From positions 1 through 25,269 of the forward strand of contig JACGCK010000424.1 of the NCBI GenBank assembly GCA_014925825.1: a stretch of 25,269 bases of DNA, in the 5' to 3' direction. Positions within the stretch are counted from its first letter, which is position 1; every line of letters starts with the position of its first letter. Shown one piece after another: positions 1-9,362 of the stretch. The DNA comes from Pholiota molesta. Lineage: Eukaryota > Basidiomycota > Agaricomycetes > Agaricales > Strophariaceae. Both the position numbers and the translations under genes were made by a program. The notes beneath the pieces are model-generated. The model ran no database searches and had not been told where the DNA came from. It saw nothing but the letters and a program-made list of their open reading frames with translations.

Positions 1-2059
1 GAACGGAGCGAAGGCAGGTTATCGGATGTTATGCGACTGGCCAGCCGGGCATCCAAAGATTTCAGCATATACTCTGTTCAGTTGTTGAAGCGCAGCGCGA
101 CATTGCTGCTGACCTCGAATCAAGATGTGAAAACGTCCTACGAAATCGCTATCCAAGCGAAGACGAAGACGTCTTTAAGGCTATTGCGAAATGGAAAGCA
201 TACGCTCAAGAACACCTCAGCATGTTTATCCTACCAACCTTTGAAAAACTAGAGGTTCAACTACGAATGCATAACAATTGGATCAAAGACATCCCTTGGT
301 ATTGCGACGAGCACAAGGAAACTCATAGCCAATCAGTTTTCGACGACGTTTTGGAGAATACCCGTCCGGAAGACGACTTGCCCCCTCAAGACGAGTTCTT
401 CACCTGTATCTGTAATGCATCAGTGAGACCACCTCCTAGCGGAGTTCAGTCTGACGCGGTACAGTGTGACCACTGCTTTGCAAGATTCCATGGCGAATGC
501 GCGAAGAATGGCGGCTCATGTCCTTTCTGCGATCATCACCATTGGAACGGTGCAATTCACAAGGAAAGGAGCTTCCACTTCTGTTTTTTGCCAACCATTC
601 TTGCCAGCGCTCCCGAAATCTCGAAGAACTATTCAGAGGACTACAAACGGCTGGAAATTATCGTTCATCGAGTTGACCGCCTTTCAGCTGTCATTGGCCA
701 ATTCTTGTCTTTCACGTCGGCTGTTGAGAATCAGCGGCCAGAATACCTGGCACAGGTCCGACATTACATGCGCAAACTATACAAGATTCAGTTTGCTGTC
801 TCTCCCAATCCCGACATATCTTTTGGGTTAGATCTCGCGGGGTTGCATCGCATTCTTGGAGGCCGTCCAGCTCAGGCAAAACCAAAGAAGAGGCGACGAC
901 CTCGCTTTACTTTTGGGCAAGACATTGACCTCGATGCATCGGATGGTACTCGCTGCATTTGTCGTGGGAGGACAGGATATCTCTTGGGATATCCCACTGT
1001 CGAATGTGAAAGTTGCAATAGGCGATACCACACTGGTTGTGTCTTCTTCCCCTTGGACAAAGCCAATCCTCAGCCTAATCCCGATTTATGTGCCCAATTT
1101 GCTGCCTGCGTAAAGGGAAGACCTACCAATATTCTGATGTTAGGGTGATACCTTCTGGTAAGGAATCCACTCTTGCTCGATGATAAATTGCTCACGAACT
1201 TTGCAGACGGCCTTCTCCCGGAGAAGCCGCCAATCGATGCTTATGTGAACACCAAAGAGATGCTGGACACATTCAACAAGGGAATCATCCTTAAGAAGAT
1301 GCCCCCTCCTCACATGCATACATTGTTCGTAGAGCTTGTCCAGGTTCAACCAGGCTGTGATGGCACCACGGCATTGAATGGTAGCATAAGCGCGCCAATG
1401 CACCGACCGCAGGTGTACACTAGCCATGCTTTCCGTGCTAGTATGGCCGGCGCATCCACTATGCCGCCGTTCTCCGACGTCGCACCACGGCCCATCCCAA
1501 TCTGTATCAGCGATTCAGCACACACCCTCGGGGATGAGCACGTTCAGCGCATCCCCTCCGGCATCGAACGGGTACGCAACAATTCCGCCGCCGCCGTGTC
1601 ACGGTGGGGCACCATGTCTACCCGTCGATGCCGCCTTCAACGCAGCGCCGTGGCGGCCATACGGGCGGCGAAAGCTCGCGCGCCAACGGGACGCCGCAGC
1701 CCTCTGGCCCGAGCTCGCGGAAGCGGAAACACGTCGACGACAGCCTGCCGCCGTCGCAGAACCGGCCGCAACACATGCACCATCAGCAGCATCCGTCGGA
1801 GGAGGACGCGCGGCCGAGCAGCTCGGCGTTCCCGCTGAAGCGCCACGCGGGGCCGTCGCTGACGCCGACGCCTTTGTCGCCGCCGCGGCCTATCCAGACG
1901 CTCTCGCCGTCGCTCGCGATGATCGTGTCGCCCACGAATCAGGCGGTGCACACGTCGAGCTCGAACCAGCTCGCGCCCCTGCGGAACGGGGCAGGTGGAT
2001 CGCCTATCCTGCCTCCTGTGAAATCTTTGATGGGCGAGCCGCGTCCAGGCTCCCTGTAG
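1..2059 (+). CDS. KDM5/Lid2-type histone H3K4 demethylase, C-terminal part (5' end outside window)
   Basis: Only the end of the gene is present; the frame is open from base 3. The translation shows the tail of a PLU-1-like helical region, then a PHD finger at about nt 393-540 (CIC, CDHC, FHGEC, CPFC). A second PHD finger lies at about nt 945-1120 (CIC, CESCNRRYHTGC, CPICC). Family knowledge: KDM5 proteins remove H3K4 methyl groups with an upstream JmjC domain, not visible here, and PHD fingers read histone tails. A 49-bp intron fits at 1158-1206, and a second probably at 1381-1441 (less sure). The C-terminal tail is Ser/Pro-rich with a basic RKRKH motif and stops at 2059. Two places do not read cleanly: the second PHD finger loses frame at a T run (1085-1087), and the tail changes frame near 1591-1609. 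The gene is tail to tail with the magnesium transporter. Confidence 0.85.
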
Positions 2060-2785
2060 AGTCTTTGTTCTTCTTGGATTATGTAGCTGTTGTTTTGACC
2101 AATTTTTGATTACCTGCTGTTTTTTGTATCCCTCCGCTGTTGGGTTTTGCTGTCTTAATTCGTATTTTACTCTATGCCGCACTATTTCTCTTTCTCTTCG
2201 TCAGATCCCTTTTTTTATTTATTTGCATTACCGCCTTTCTCGTTCGTCTATGTAGCAGGATTGTTTGAAACTTGTGTTATTAGAATTACAATGGGTATAT
2301 GCACTCTACAATGTCATCAATTGACAACATAAGCAAAAATAAAATTTCCCCTTCCATCTATCTATTTCCCCCATGATTTATGTCTAGCTATGTATACGAG
2401 TGCGTGATAAAAAACATCTGCAGCATGATGTATAATGCATGTGGAGCGATGGATGAGAAAACAATTGGCCCAACGCAGGAAAGGTCGACGACGAAAAATG
2501 TCACGACGGTGAACGAAATCGAAGCCACATGCGTGAGTACAATCAGAAAGGATGGAGGCCGTAATATCGTATGTAGTCGTGAGATGTAAGCATGATAATA
2601 ACGTTCGTGGGGTCGGTCGGAGGCCACGAACAACGAACATAGCATAAACCAATAAAGCGAAAGAAAAAAGCAAATAAACAAGAGAACAAAAGCAGCAGAC
2701 GTCTTGGCTTAGGACTGGGCAGCGCCCATCTACCCATCGCGCAGCCCCCGATCGTGCCATCCTTAAAAACAGGCCGGTCTGCATG
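2060..2785. other. Intergenic, convergent 3' ends
   Basis: This stretch lies between two genes that end towards each other. It is T-rich just after the demethylase stop, with an AATAAAA stretch near 2337 that could serve in polyadenylation. I see no coding exon, RNA gene or repeat. Open frames here are short and match no family. Confidence 0.6.
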
Positions 2786-5620
2786 TCACTTGCGCACCAT
2801 GAAGCGGTACGTCGAGTATCCGCCAATAATCGCAAACGCCACCAGGCCCGCGATAATCGAGATAAACCAGGTGTATCCCTGCCGCAGCGCAGTCGCCGCG
2901 CGTCAGCGATGGTGTGCGTGGTAAGATAACAAGAAAGGGAAGGGACGTACGTCGACGCCTTGGCCTGGAACATGCACGTTCATGCCCCACAGACCTGTCG
3001 GACGGAACATGGAGGTGTGAGATGTAGGGTTTTTAGACGCGCGCGAAATGAAACAAGTAGGGCAAGCAAGCGGGCAGCATGAGAAAAAAATTGCCATGCT
3101 ATGTTATTGCAAAGGCGTGCGGGCGTACGCGTGTAGGATAAGAAACATTGCGCCCTGACACGGCATATTAAAGTTGTGCGTGTGTATGCGTGCAGGCGAC
3201 ATCATGGACGAAGAGCACAGACGCAAGACGGCGCAAAGCCAAGATGTGCAGAGCAAAGGACGAAGCACGTCCGCAAACAGGCAAAGACCACTCACCGGTG
3301 ACCAGGTTCATGGGAATCAGCACCGTTCCGAGCGCCGTGAGCTTGGAGAGCACGTCGTTGATCTGGTTGTTCGCGTCCGTCATCTCAATCGAGATCTGCG
3401 CGAGGTAGTTCGAGTGCGAGCGCGAGAGGATCTTCTCGTAGTGGTTTAGATTCTGCGTCATCGTGATCAAATGGTCCTAAAGCAAGAGAAAAAAATATTC
3501 AGTAACCAGATGACAGTAATCAAAATAAAAGGAGATGTTACCTGGATATCAGATAGATAGAGACCCTAATAAAAATTGAAAATAAGTGAGAACCTTCGAG
3601 GAGGACTTGAGATAGCTGACACAGGACATACGATATCCGACGTCGGCGCCACCCGCCAATTCTCATTGCACCGCTTCGCCAGCCCCTTCACCACATCCGC
3701 CTTGTTCCCCATCAGGCGCAGCAGCCCCATCACCTTCTTCCTGCACGTCCCGATCCTCCTCAGCATATCGCTCTGCTCCGCCTCCTTCAGAATGAGCACG
3801 AGCTCGTCGATGCTGTCGACCTCGTACTCGATGCCCTGGATGAGCGGCCCGAACGCGTCCGTGATGTCGTCGATGAGCGCGTACGAGATCCAGTCCGAGG
3901 TCACGGAGATGTAGTCCTTGAGCTGCTTGATGCGGCGGCGCACGTTCTGCGGGTGCGGCGTCGGCCGGAAGTGGAAGGAGAGGATGCCCTCGCGGAAGAC
4001 GATGATGTACATGTTCAGCGGCTCGAGGTGCGTCGGGCTGTACGGGTCCTGGTCGAAGGAGCGGAAGCAGACGAGGTAGTAGTTCCGGAAGAGCTCGATC
4101 TTCTCGCGCGTCTCCTCCATCAGGATATCCTCCGTCGTCAGTGGATGGATGGAGAACACCTGCGGACGTCGTGAGTGGGTCTGATACAGCGGAGAGGCGC
4201 GCAACCGACCTTGCTGAGCATTTTCATCTCCTCGTCCGTCGGGCTCTGGACGTCCAGCCACCATGTATTTCCATCGCCGTCCTGGTCCATCGCCACACCC
4301 GCGCCCACCATGCCATTGTGGCCGCCCTTATCCACACCGCCTGCGCCAGTGCGCCTGTTTAGCGTCGCACTGCTCCTCCCGCTCGCGTCGTTCGAGTGGT
4401 CATTTATCCCCGCGCCGTTCGTCTTGGAGTGCGGCGCCTTGGCCGCTTCCTGGTACGGGGGCGAGGCTTTCGCCTGCGGCGCCGCCTTGGCATCGCCAGT
4501 CGTCGCGTCCTGGCTGCCCGCCCGTGACGGCGGGATCCCCGCGAACAGCTGCGCAAACGTCTGGCCGTCCGCCGGCAGCTCGGCGAGGCTGCGCGCGTGG
4601 ATGGTCGCGGACAGCGCGTTGGAGTAGAAGGAGAAGCGGTACGGGCGCGCGTGGCCGGTGTTGAGGATGCCGCCGGGGACGGGGAGGCCGACGACGGCGT
4701 CGTACGCGGGCCCGGCGGAGGGGCCCGAGTGCTGGCCGAGGACCTGGCCGAGGCGCGCGGAGAAGGAGGAGGGCGGGTCGGCGGCGGCGGATTCGAAGAG
4801 GGCCATCTTGCCGCCGATGCCCTTGCGGTGGGAGCGCGGATGGGTGTTGCTCTGGCTGAGCTTGCGGTGGCGCAGGGCCGGAACGAGGCCTGGTCTTCCT
4901 CGGGGGACTGGAGCCCGTCCGCGGGCGGGGGGCGTCGCCTGCGGTCGTAGGCAGATGGGTGGAGCTGGAGGCGACGGCATTCGTGTCGGTGTCGTGGACG
5001 GGGGGCGGTGGCTCGACGAGGCTGAGCTTGGGGCGCCTGGGCTGGGCGCCGAGGGGGAAGCGGGACTTGTCGGGGGAGTTGAGGCCGAGCCTGTCCTTCT
5101 CCTCGGCTGCGAACTCTTCCATGCCGGTAAAGTCGAAGGCGGACTGAGAGACATTGGCCTGGTAGGTGGGCAGGCCGAAGTTGGAGGCCTGGGGGTCGTC
5201 GGTGTGGGGTGAGACGTGGTGGGGGCTCAGCAGCGAGGGATCGGAGCGGCTCATGGGCCGCAGAGAGGGCTGGAGGTGGCTGCGGGCGTCGGAATCGGGG
5301 TGGTCCTCGTCGCCGAAGTGGATATCGGCGGCGTGATCGTCGAGGAGGGCAAAGTCCTGCTGGGGGAGGGGGAAGGGATCTTCGTCGATTGCGGTGGGGG
5401 AGAGGCCCTGGGGGCTGGCGCTGAGGAGGGTGTCCCTGCGGGCGAGGGAGAGCTGCATGGCCATGTCGACGTCCATGGTGCGCTGCCGCTCGCGCACCTG
5501 GGGGTCATTGGGGTCGAAGGAGCGGTTGAGCGTGGGCGAGTGGCGCAGCCGCGTCAGCTCACTGTGCTCGCTGGGCGAGATGCTCCGCCGTGGAGGACTG
5601 TCGCTGGGCAGATTCGCCAT
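2786..5620 (-). CDS. CorA-family magnesium transporter (Mnr2/Alr type)
   Basis: Predicted to carry Mg2+ across a membrane; the Mnr2 branch is vacuolar and the Alr branch plasma-membrane in yeast, and I cannot tell which applies. Exons on the minus strand: 5620-4210, 4159-3632, 3565-3542 (only 24 nt), 3476-3296, 2994-2951, 2878-2786. The first exon gives about 470 residues of Ser/Pro-rich disordered N-terminus, as in fungal family members. The CorA core starts at TWWLDVQSPTDEEM. The first membrane helix (ALGTVLIPMNLVTG) runs into the signature GLWGMNVHVPGQ, with GMN at about residues 719-721. The second helix is TWFISIIAGLVAFAII, ending RFMVRK-stop. The start MANLPSD was preferred over an in-frame ATG at 5662 because it resembles the family's start. 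Exon 1 changes frame between about 4932 and 4889; two missing bases in homopolymers would restore phase and give about 760 aa. The intron before the GMN exon is 301 bp. Confidence 0.9.
2995..3295 (-). other. Unusually long (301-bp) intron of the Mg transporter
   Basis: The donor GTGAGT follows the codons for LVTG, and the acceptor CCGACAG precedes those for LWGMN. The protein alignment is seamless across the junction, so the ends look right. Other introns of the gene are 50-72 bp. The interior is CA/GT-rich with no long open frame. I found no convincing snoRNA box pair. Confidence 0.75.
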
Positions 5621-5720
5621 ATCACAAGTCAACCCATTGCATGCCAAAAGAAAAAATCTCAAGTTGTTTGGTTGCCATTACAGCCCACCTCATATTCTCC
5701 ATCCTCTACCCACTTCCACA

Positions 5721-5807
5721 GCCCCCGTTGTCTAATGGTTATGACGTCAGACTTCTATAACATCAGCTTATATCTGGAGGTTGCGGGTTCGAATCCCGCC
5801 GGGGGTT
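5721..5807 (+). tRNA. tRNA-Arg (anticodon UCU) with a 14-nt intron
   Basis: The cloverleaf folds by eye. The acceptor stem GCCCCCG pairs with CGGGGGT (first pair G-U). The D arm is GTCT-AATGGTTA-TGAC. The anticodon stem TCAGA pairs with TCTGG, and the T arm is GCGGG-TTCGAAT-CCCGC. The anticodon TCT is at 5754-5756. The loop is 14 nt too long, which fits an intron at 5758-5771 starting one base 3' of the anticodon, the usual place for nuclear tRNA introns. Internal promoter boxes are present (A box TTGTCTAATGG; B box GGTTCGAATCC). It lies head to head with the Mg transporter, about 100 bp from that gene's ATG. Confidence 0.93.
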
Positions 5808-5811
5808 TATC

Positions 5812-5815
5812 TTTT
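5812..5815 (+). terminator. RNA polymerase III T-run terminator
   Basis: A TTTT run lies 5 bp after the tRNA discriminator base, as expected for Pol III termination. Confidence 0.7.
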
Positions 5816-7860
5816 GTCAATGCTCTGCTCCGCGTTGACGGAACTTGCTTTCGCCTTTTTTTCATCTTGTCTTGGTCTGCGCTTTCTTGTACAATGGCCA
5901 CGCTTCCGGGGCTGCCGTTTTCCCCATGTCTTCCTTGAACCTTCCGGTTCTCATTTGTTTTGATCATACATCTCGCCCTTCAAATTACGATCTCTCCGAT
6001 GCTTGCGCCTCGTGTGTGCCATCACACATTTGTCTCTACCCCTTGTGTCTGCGGTCTCCTTTTCACTGTCAAAAACAATTTCCAAGGAGAATGAACATAT
6101 TGGCAGACTCAAGATCCTTGCAACTGTTAGATTCCTATGTACCAGTACAGCACCTGTGCAGTCCGTCAAGCACGTTCTTGCCCTCAACGGCACGTTGTTC
6201 GAACCGTTCTGCCTTTTTCGACTTATCTTCCCCAGCCAGGCACTTATTTAACTGCAAAGTAAACCCTGAATTCTATCGCATCTGCTGAACCCTCGTGTAC
6301 TCATGTCATTTCCGCTGTTCATTTACTCACCACCCAATTCCCTCGATCATGGGCTCCCGGACAACACGTTGAGAAATCAAAAGGGCGGATCACACTTTAG
6401 GCAGGCTGTCGAACATTCATAGGGCCGGAATGGATCTTATACTGTGCCTATAAACATATCCTCAAGTGGTCTAGGGCTTGCTTTATCTCGCGTTCGTTGC
6501 CCTTACTTCTGGACTCTGAACTTAACGAACACCGTGGCTCGATAATTCATTACAATGGGTCTTGTACGCAGTCTGCAGTCGCAAAGGCCTTGGTATCTTG
6601 TCTCTCGCCCTAAAGCGCAGTATCTTGTACTGGTATGCATTTGAGTATATGTTTAGAACCACCTCCTTCAAGAATGGGCGCTTCACCGGTGCTTATATTT
6701 CAGACTCCGCCTTGTTGAAAACTCGGGTCTGGTCTCAACAAATGCTAAAATACTCCCACCCTGATCTCCGTCCGACCTACTACGCTAGTGGTACAATAAA
6801 TTGGTTCAAAATACGTAGCCCTGGATAAAGCATGTAGACATGGGGTGCAGATGGGAACACATACCAATTTATGACTGACCCGCCAAAATCTGCACCATTT
6901 TCTGTTGTCTATGAACTCCTTCAACCTCGGAGCATTTTCAAGACAAGGCTGGGTATGAAACTGCTCTCACTGCCGGGGTGTGCGTATTTTACAACGTGGA
7001 AAATGTTTGGACGTCGTGTGACATTTGTACAGTATTTTTGTTTCTGGTTATCGTCTATTTGATTCTGTGTAGTTTCCATAATTAACTTATTTGATCCGTA
7101 TCCCCAAGCATGAGCTTGTGCATCGTTCTTCCCTTGTTCAACCGGAGATTCTGAGAACAAAGAACTAGAGTAGGCTATTTATTCAGGCCTCGTGTATGTT
7201 TTCTTTCATTTCCCTCGATCGTCTGCGCCTGGGGAAGATTGACAAATGAAATCTTACATCGAGTCCAGAATTCTCACTCCGCAACTGTGTATGTACCACG
7301 GGGCTGTTCGCTAAGGTCGATTCGTTCATATCTCAATGATCTCATTATTGACTCGCTGAGCTCATCGAGTTTGAAATTGGATTGACAGGAATACAAAGGT
7401 TGCTGCCACATTATGGCCGACCCGATGTCATTTGGGATGCTAAATCTATACGCGCATCGCAGCGTGTGTCCTCTCTGAATACAGCCTGACCCGTTTTACT
7501 ACGCGCCTTTTTGCCAAGGCGGGCGCAGACAGGCGTCGGGCCAGCTGTGCAAAATGACCCTTCAGCGTAGAGTTTATTTATACCCTCGACGTCATATCTA
7601 GCGGTGATCTTGCCTTCCGAGGGAGATGAGTAGATGACACACCGCCATAACATAGCATTGATCATGATAATTTCTCACCATCGCTTGATCATCGCAGGAT
7701 TTCAGCTTCGCCAAAGCACATCGAACAGTAATGCCAGAAATGTCAGCTCCACTTCGACATAAGCTTCTCTTGATGAAATCTTCGCTTTCGTCACTTGTGT
7801 ACAGTATCGGACCAGGATGTCTCTTGGGGTCCAATTTTTGTCTGGAAAATCTGCTTTCAA
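5816..7860. other. Gene-poor region, about 2 kb
   Basis: I could not assign any gene here. All six frames are broken by stops and the longer open stretches have no recognisable motif. There is a promoter-like segment at about 6445-6555: CCTATAAACAT near 6449, then a pyrimidine-rich stretch and a reasonable start context at ATG 6555. The frame opened there runs only about 28 codons, and a plausible intron (6633-6703) leads straight to a stop. It may be a decayed gene, a noncoding transcript or chance. The region is AT-richer than its neighbours. Confidence 0.5.
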
Positions 7861-7866
7861 GGATGC

Positions 7867-7875
7867 ATAATAAAG
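7867..7875 (+). promoter_or_regulatory. Probable TATA-like element of the hydrophobin gene
   Basis: CATAATAAA lies about 95 bp upstream of the hydrophobin ATG, followed by a C/A-rich leader. Strongly expressed hydrophobin genes usually have a TATA box; the position fits, but transcription start is not proven. Confidence 0.45.
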
Positions 7876-7965
7876 CCTCAGGAAAACGTACAAAAGCCCA
7901 GCATTCGGAGTGGTATCCCTCACTCGAACACGCAACAGCACTTGTTCAAGTATCCACAGCTCAAC

Positions 7966-8442
7966 ATGCAATTCAAGCTCTCCGCTCTCGCCACTCTCGC
8001 CCTCGCCACCCTTGCGGCCGCCACCCCCACTCGTCGCAATGACAGTGGGCCGTCCAACCAATGCAACACTGGAACCCTCCAGTGCTGCGACAGCACCTCG
8101 ACCGCGAGCGACCCGTCCACCGCGGCCCTCCTCGGTCTCTTGGGCGTCGTCGTCCAGGACGTCACTGCCCTCGTCGGGGTGACCTGCTCCCCCATCACTG
8201 GCGTTGGCGTCAGTGGCACGTCTTGGTTCGTGTCTTATTTATCACCGTGCTTGAATTTTGAATCTTACGGTATTTCTTTGTTTTCATAGCTCTGAACAGC
8301 CCGTGTGCTGCACCGACAACTCCTTCAGTAAGCGCCGTAGCGCCTGCGCTCATTTTGTATTTATATTGTCGGGATTGCTGACTATTTTGTTACAGATGGT
8401 ATTATTGCCTTGGGCTGCACTCCCATCAACATCAACGTCTAG
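7966..8442 (+). CDS. Class I hydrophobin
   Basis: A small secreted surface-active protein that self-assembles into amphipathic films on aerial hyphae and spores. Three exons (7966-8225, 8290-8327, 8396-8442) with introns of 64 and 68 bp give 114 aa. The first 19 or so residues are a clear signal peptide ([20 protein letters not shown]). The eight cysteines follow the class I pattern exactly: C33-x6-C40C41-x32-C74-x12-C87-x5-C93C94-x12-C107. Joining exons 1 and 2 creates the codon for C87, which supports that splice. The first intron's donor, GTTCGT, is weaker than usual. Class II is excluded by the long C3-C4 loop. A degraded relative lies about 300 bp downstream, so this was probably once a tandem pair. 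Confidence 0.95.
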
Positions 8443-8743
8443 GCTATCGTACGGAATACTCGGAAATATGTGGGCTTTTAGGAACTTTGGTGTATATTTG
8501 CGTATTTTGCCAACGAAATTCAAATCCGACTTTCAATATATTTTCGCATTGAGCAAGAATCGGTATACCATTCTAAACGCATGCCAATGTTCAATAATAG
8601 TATACAAAACGTTACTTAATATGTCCGAGGCCTACTGAAGCCCAGAAGGACTTATTGCGTCGGTCACAGTCTCGAGGTTCGTCAATAAAGTTGAAAACCC
8701 TGCTGAGATCTTCGACCCACTTTTACTCCCCCGCGATAGATTG

Positions 8744-8857
8744 TCGTCGAATCAATGTAACAACGGCGTTATCTGGCGTTATCCAGGCTGCGTAAGCTTT
8801 AAGGTTCTCGGTCTTCTAGGCATCGCCGTCCAGGATTCACAGACGGACGAAACATAA
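8744..8857 (+). pseudogene. Decayed hydrophobin fragment
   Basis: An open stretch of 37 codons reads SSNQCNNG near its start and VLGLLGIAVQD near its end. The intact hydrophobin upstream has PSNQCNTG and [11 protein letters not shown] at corresponding places. Between them the CC pair is lost, the spacing is shorter, and the frame hits TAA soon after. No signal peptide or later cysteines can be seen. I read this as the remains of a tandem duplicate. The DNA similarity over the GLLG...VQD part is visible directly. Confidence 0.7.
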
Positions 8858-9362
8858 CTAGCGGATCAAATTTTGCTAAAAAGTTTCTGTATTACACAAG
8901 TATTACACCATAATGAATAATGTCTCCTGCCACTGTGTGTAGAGAATATGAGCCCTTGTGATGTCGAAAATTCTTATCTAGATTTTGGGAGGTTGACTGT
9001 CTCATAAAATAGACCCTTGGTCACTCAGGCGCTTAGCGGGCGCTTAAATCCCATTGACATAGATCAGACCGCATTTGGCAATACTTGAATCTGCGAAACG
9101 TTGACGGATGCTGAGCATTCCGAGAATCAACTGTAACTCAATCAAAACCATGAACTTGCTGTTGCATATATACGTGGAGATTAGGTGGCAGAATGTTGTC
9201 GGGAACATGACAAAGAGACCGGTTCGGAGTGAATTCTTCAATGGCACAGCCACAATTTTCACGCCGGGTAGGGACGAGAATTTAGCCGACGCTTAGCCAA
9301 CGGTGACCTTTTCGCTCACTCCTTCCTCAGGACTTTGCCCAAGGACAGGGATTGAATATTGA
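8858..9362. other. Intergenic, upstream of the phospholipase gene
   Basis: No coding exon recognised. A short direct repeat GCGCTTA occurs twice around 9029-9046. The segment probably contains the promoter of the next gene, but I see no clear TATA box. Confidence 0.45.

Noticed and set aside
1426..2109. 227-codon open frame in the demethylase tail
   Set aside because: After about 1600 it is Ala/Arg-rich with no motif, while the frame ending at 2059 gives the Ser/Pro-rich, basic tail expected. Only its first part is probably coding.
3170..3220. snoRNA in the long transporter intron
   Set aside because: A C-box-like ATGATGT occurs but I found no matching D box or flanking stem.
4138..4362. 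Plus-strand open frames over the transporter
   Set aside because: Antisense shadows; the minus strand has the conserved CorA sequence and proper splice sites.
5216..5938. 240-codon plus-strand open frame opposite the Mg transporter
   Set aside because: It lies antisense to GC-rich coding sequence, has a repetitive Gly/Val/Glu composition typical of a shadow frame, and runs through the tRNA gene.
6562..6828. 88-codon open frame as a real gene
   Set aside because: It needs a TTG start, has no motif or splice support, and lies in an AT-rich gene-poor region; kept only as a low-interest observation.
7411..8061. Minus-strand open frames upstream of and across the hydrophobin
   Set aside because: No family match, overlapping each other in different frames, and covering the hydrophobin promoter and signal peptide region.
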